Below, piece by piece: positions 63,204 to 64,000 of a stretch of DNA of 64,000 nucleotides. A program made the translations under genes and the position numbers. Below the pieces are notes generated by a model, which saw only the letters and a program-made list of their open reading frames with translations, was not told the origin of the DNA and made no database searches. Source of the DNA: Geotrypetes seraphini. Taxonomy: Eukaryota > Chordata > Amphibia > Gymnophiona > Dermophiidae. Location: assembly GCF_902459505.1 (NCBI RefSeq), contig NC_047095.1, positions 23,574,664 to 23,638,663 on the forward strand, in the 5' to 3' direction. Numbering within the stretch: position 1 is the first letter of the stretch; each line of letters starts with the position of its first letter.

Positions 63204-64000
63204 TATTGTTTTTCTAATTGCTTAGTGATTACATATGTACTAGTTGTGTGCTGACATATCTGCAGAGAAATTTGTGAATAATTATTAGTTTGTTATTATT
63301 TACAGCTGGTTATATTTATATAATTCTTTTATTTTCATAATAAAATCAGTTTCAAATAGTCTGGTCTCATCATTCTATTAAGACTGGATAAATCTGAACC
63401 TGGCTGGTAACAGTGGGTGTACCTTTTTCCTAGACAGGAGTTACAGATGCTTATCTGACAGTTTTATTATACTCAATTAGAGCTACAGGACAAAGCAGAT
63501 GGAACATTTCCAAGGCCAACCGGAGGCGGATTTGCTTTTTTTATTGATGATGTTGGCAGCCTGCAGGAATGCTAGAAGAGTGCAGTGCGAAAGAGGGAAA
63601 AAGGAGATAATGAATGGAGGAGGGGGGAAAAGAAATACCAGATTACCTGTCAATTTGGGGTAGCAAGCCATCATTTTGAGGTAGCCACACCATAACAATG
63701 CCTATGCTCTAACCCTCCTCCCTCCACCAAGCCTTGCAAATTACAGTGGGTCACCAGCAGCAATGCAAAGATACGCTGCTTCCAGTCAGATGGCCCCTCA
63801 CTCTTCCCGCTGCCCACACTGACTCCTCTGATACAACTTCCTGTGGGCTGAAAACCAAGGGACCAGCTCGCTGCTGGAAGCGGTGTGTCTTTGCATCAGG
63901 CTGCCTCTGTGAGCAACCCAAAGTAAATCTGCAGTACTTAGGGGAGAGTTAGAGATGCCAGATGAATAGGAGGGAGAGAAAGGGGGAAAAATGCTGGTCT
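63204..64000. other. Upstream of SPO16, no gene seen
   Basis: AT-rich then mixed sequence. No open frame resembles a known protein. It may contain intergenic repeats I cannot name. Confidence 0.4.

Noticed and set aside
1-64000. CRISPR arrays, operons, Shine-Dalgarno sites, rRNA or intact tRNA genes
   Set aside because: None seen; this is vertebrate nuclear DNA. The only tRNA-like sequence is the SINE at 51232-51378.

Overview
This is vertebrate nuclear DNA. It carries two intron-rich host genes buried in transposable elements: CR1 and L2 LINEs, L1-like LINEs, DIRS-type tyrosine-recombinase retroelements, many hairpin-shaped non-autonomous DNA transposons, and a mariner remnant. Abundant DIRS alongside CR1/L2 and hAT or pogo-like MITEs suggests a tetrapod with a large genome, most likely an amphibian (a caecilian would fit). 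That species guess is inference; the gene identities rest on direct translation and remembered human protein sequences.

Host gene 1 is GLMN (glomulin) on the + strand. Fourteen consecutive coding exons lie between 4707 and 37327 and cover all but about the first 130 residues. Every junction joins in frame, all acceptors are AG and all donors GT. The 5' exons must lie left of the window.

Host gene 2 is SPO16 (human C1orf146) on the - strand. It is complete in five coding exons (59327-59262, 52681-52588, 52033-51865, 48821-48743, 39817-39692) and encodes 177 residues. Its ATG lies beside a GC-rich, promoter-like segment with a GCGCATGCGC site and a divergent 87-codon ORF of unknown nature. GLMN and SPO16 converge tail to tail, as in human, with about 2.4 kb between stop codons.

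Layout. 1-4.7 kb: old L2 LINE and an element holding a 1.1-kb near-perfect palindrome. 4.7-24.5 kb: early GLMN exons separated by MITEs, a long-ORF L1-like LINE (-), a 52-54-bp minisatellite, L2 and CR1 LINEs and a DIRS fragment. 24.5-30.3 kb: dense block of GLMN exons, interrupted by a short DIRS element with inverted terminal repeats. 30.3-37.6 kb: DIRS (+) in the penultimate intron, an ORF1-only L1 (HAL1-like) in the last intron, then the final exon and 3'UTR. 37.6-59.3 kb: SPO16, whose introns hold a second large DIRS copy (-) with nested L2 insertions, a tRNA-like SINE, hairpin MITEs, and L2 and CR1 LINEs. 59.3-64 kb: SPO16 promoter region, two more MITE types, a mariner transposase remnant, a 743-bp hairpin element, and unassigned DNA.

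The two host genes do not share a pathway. GLMN inhibits cullin-RING ubiquitin ligases through RBX1; SPO16 acts in meiotic crossover formation. Their proximity looks like inherited synteny. All DIRS copies appear broken and are treated as fossils.
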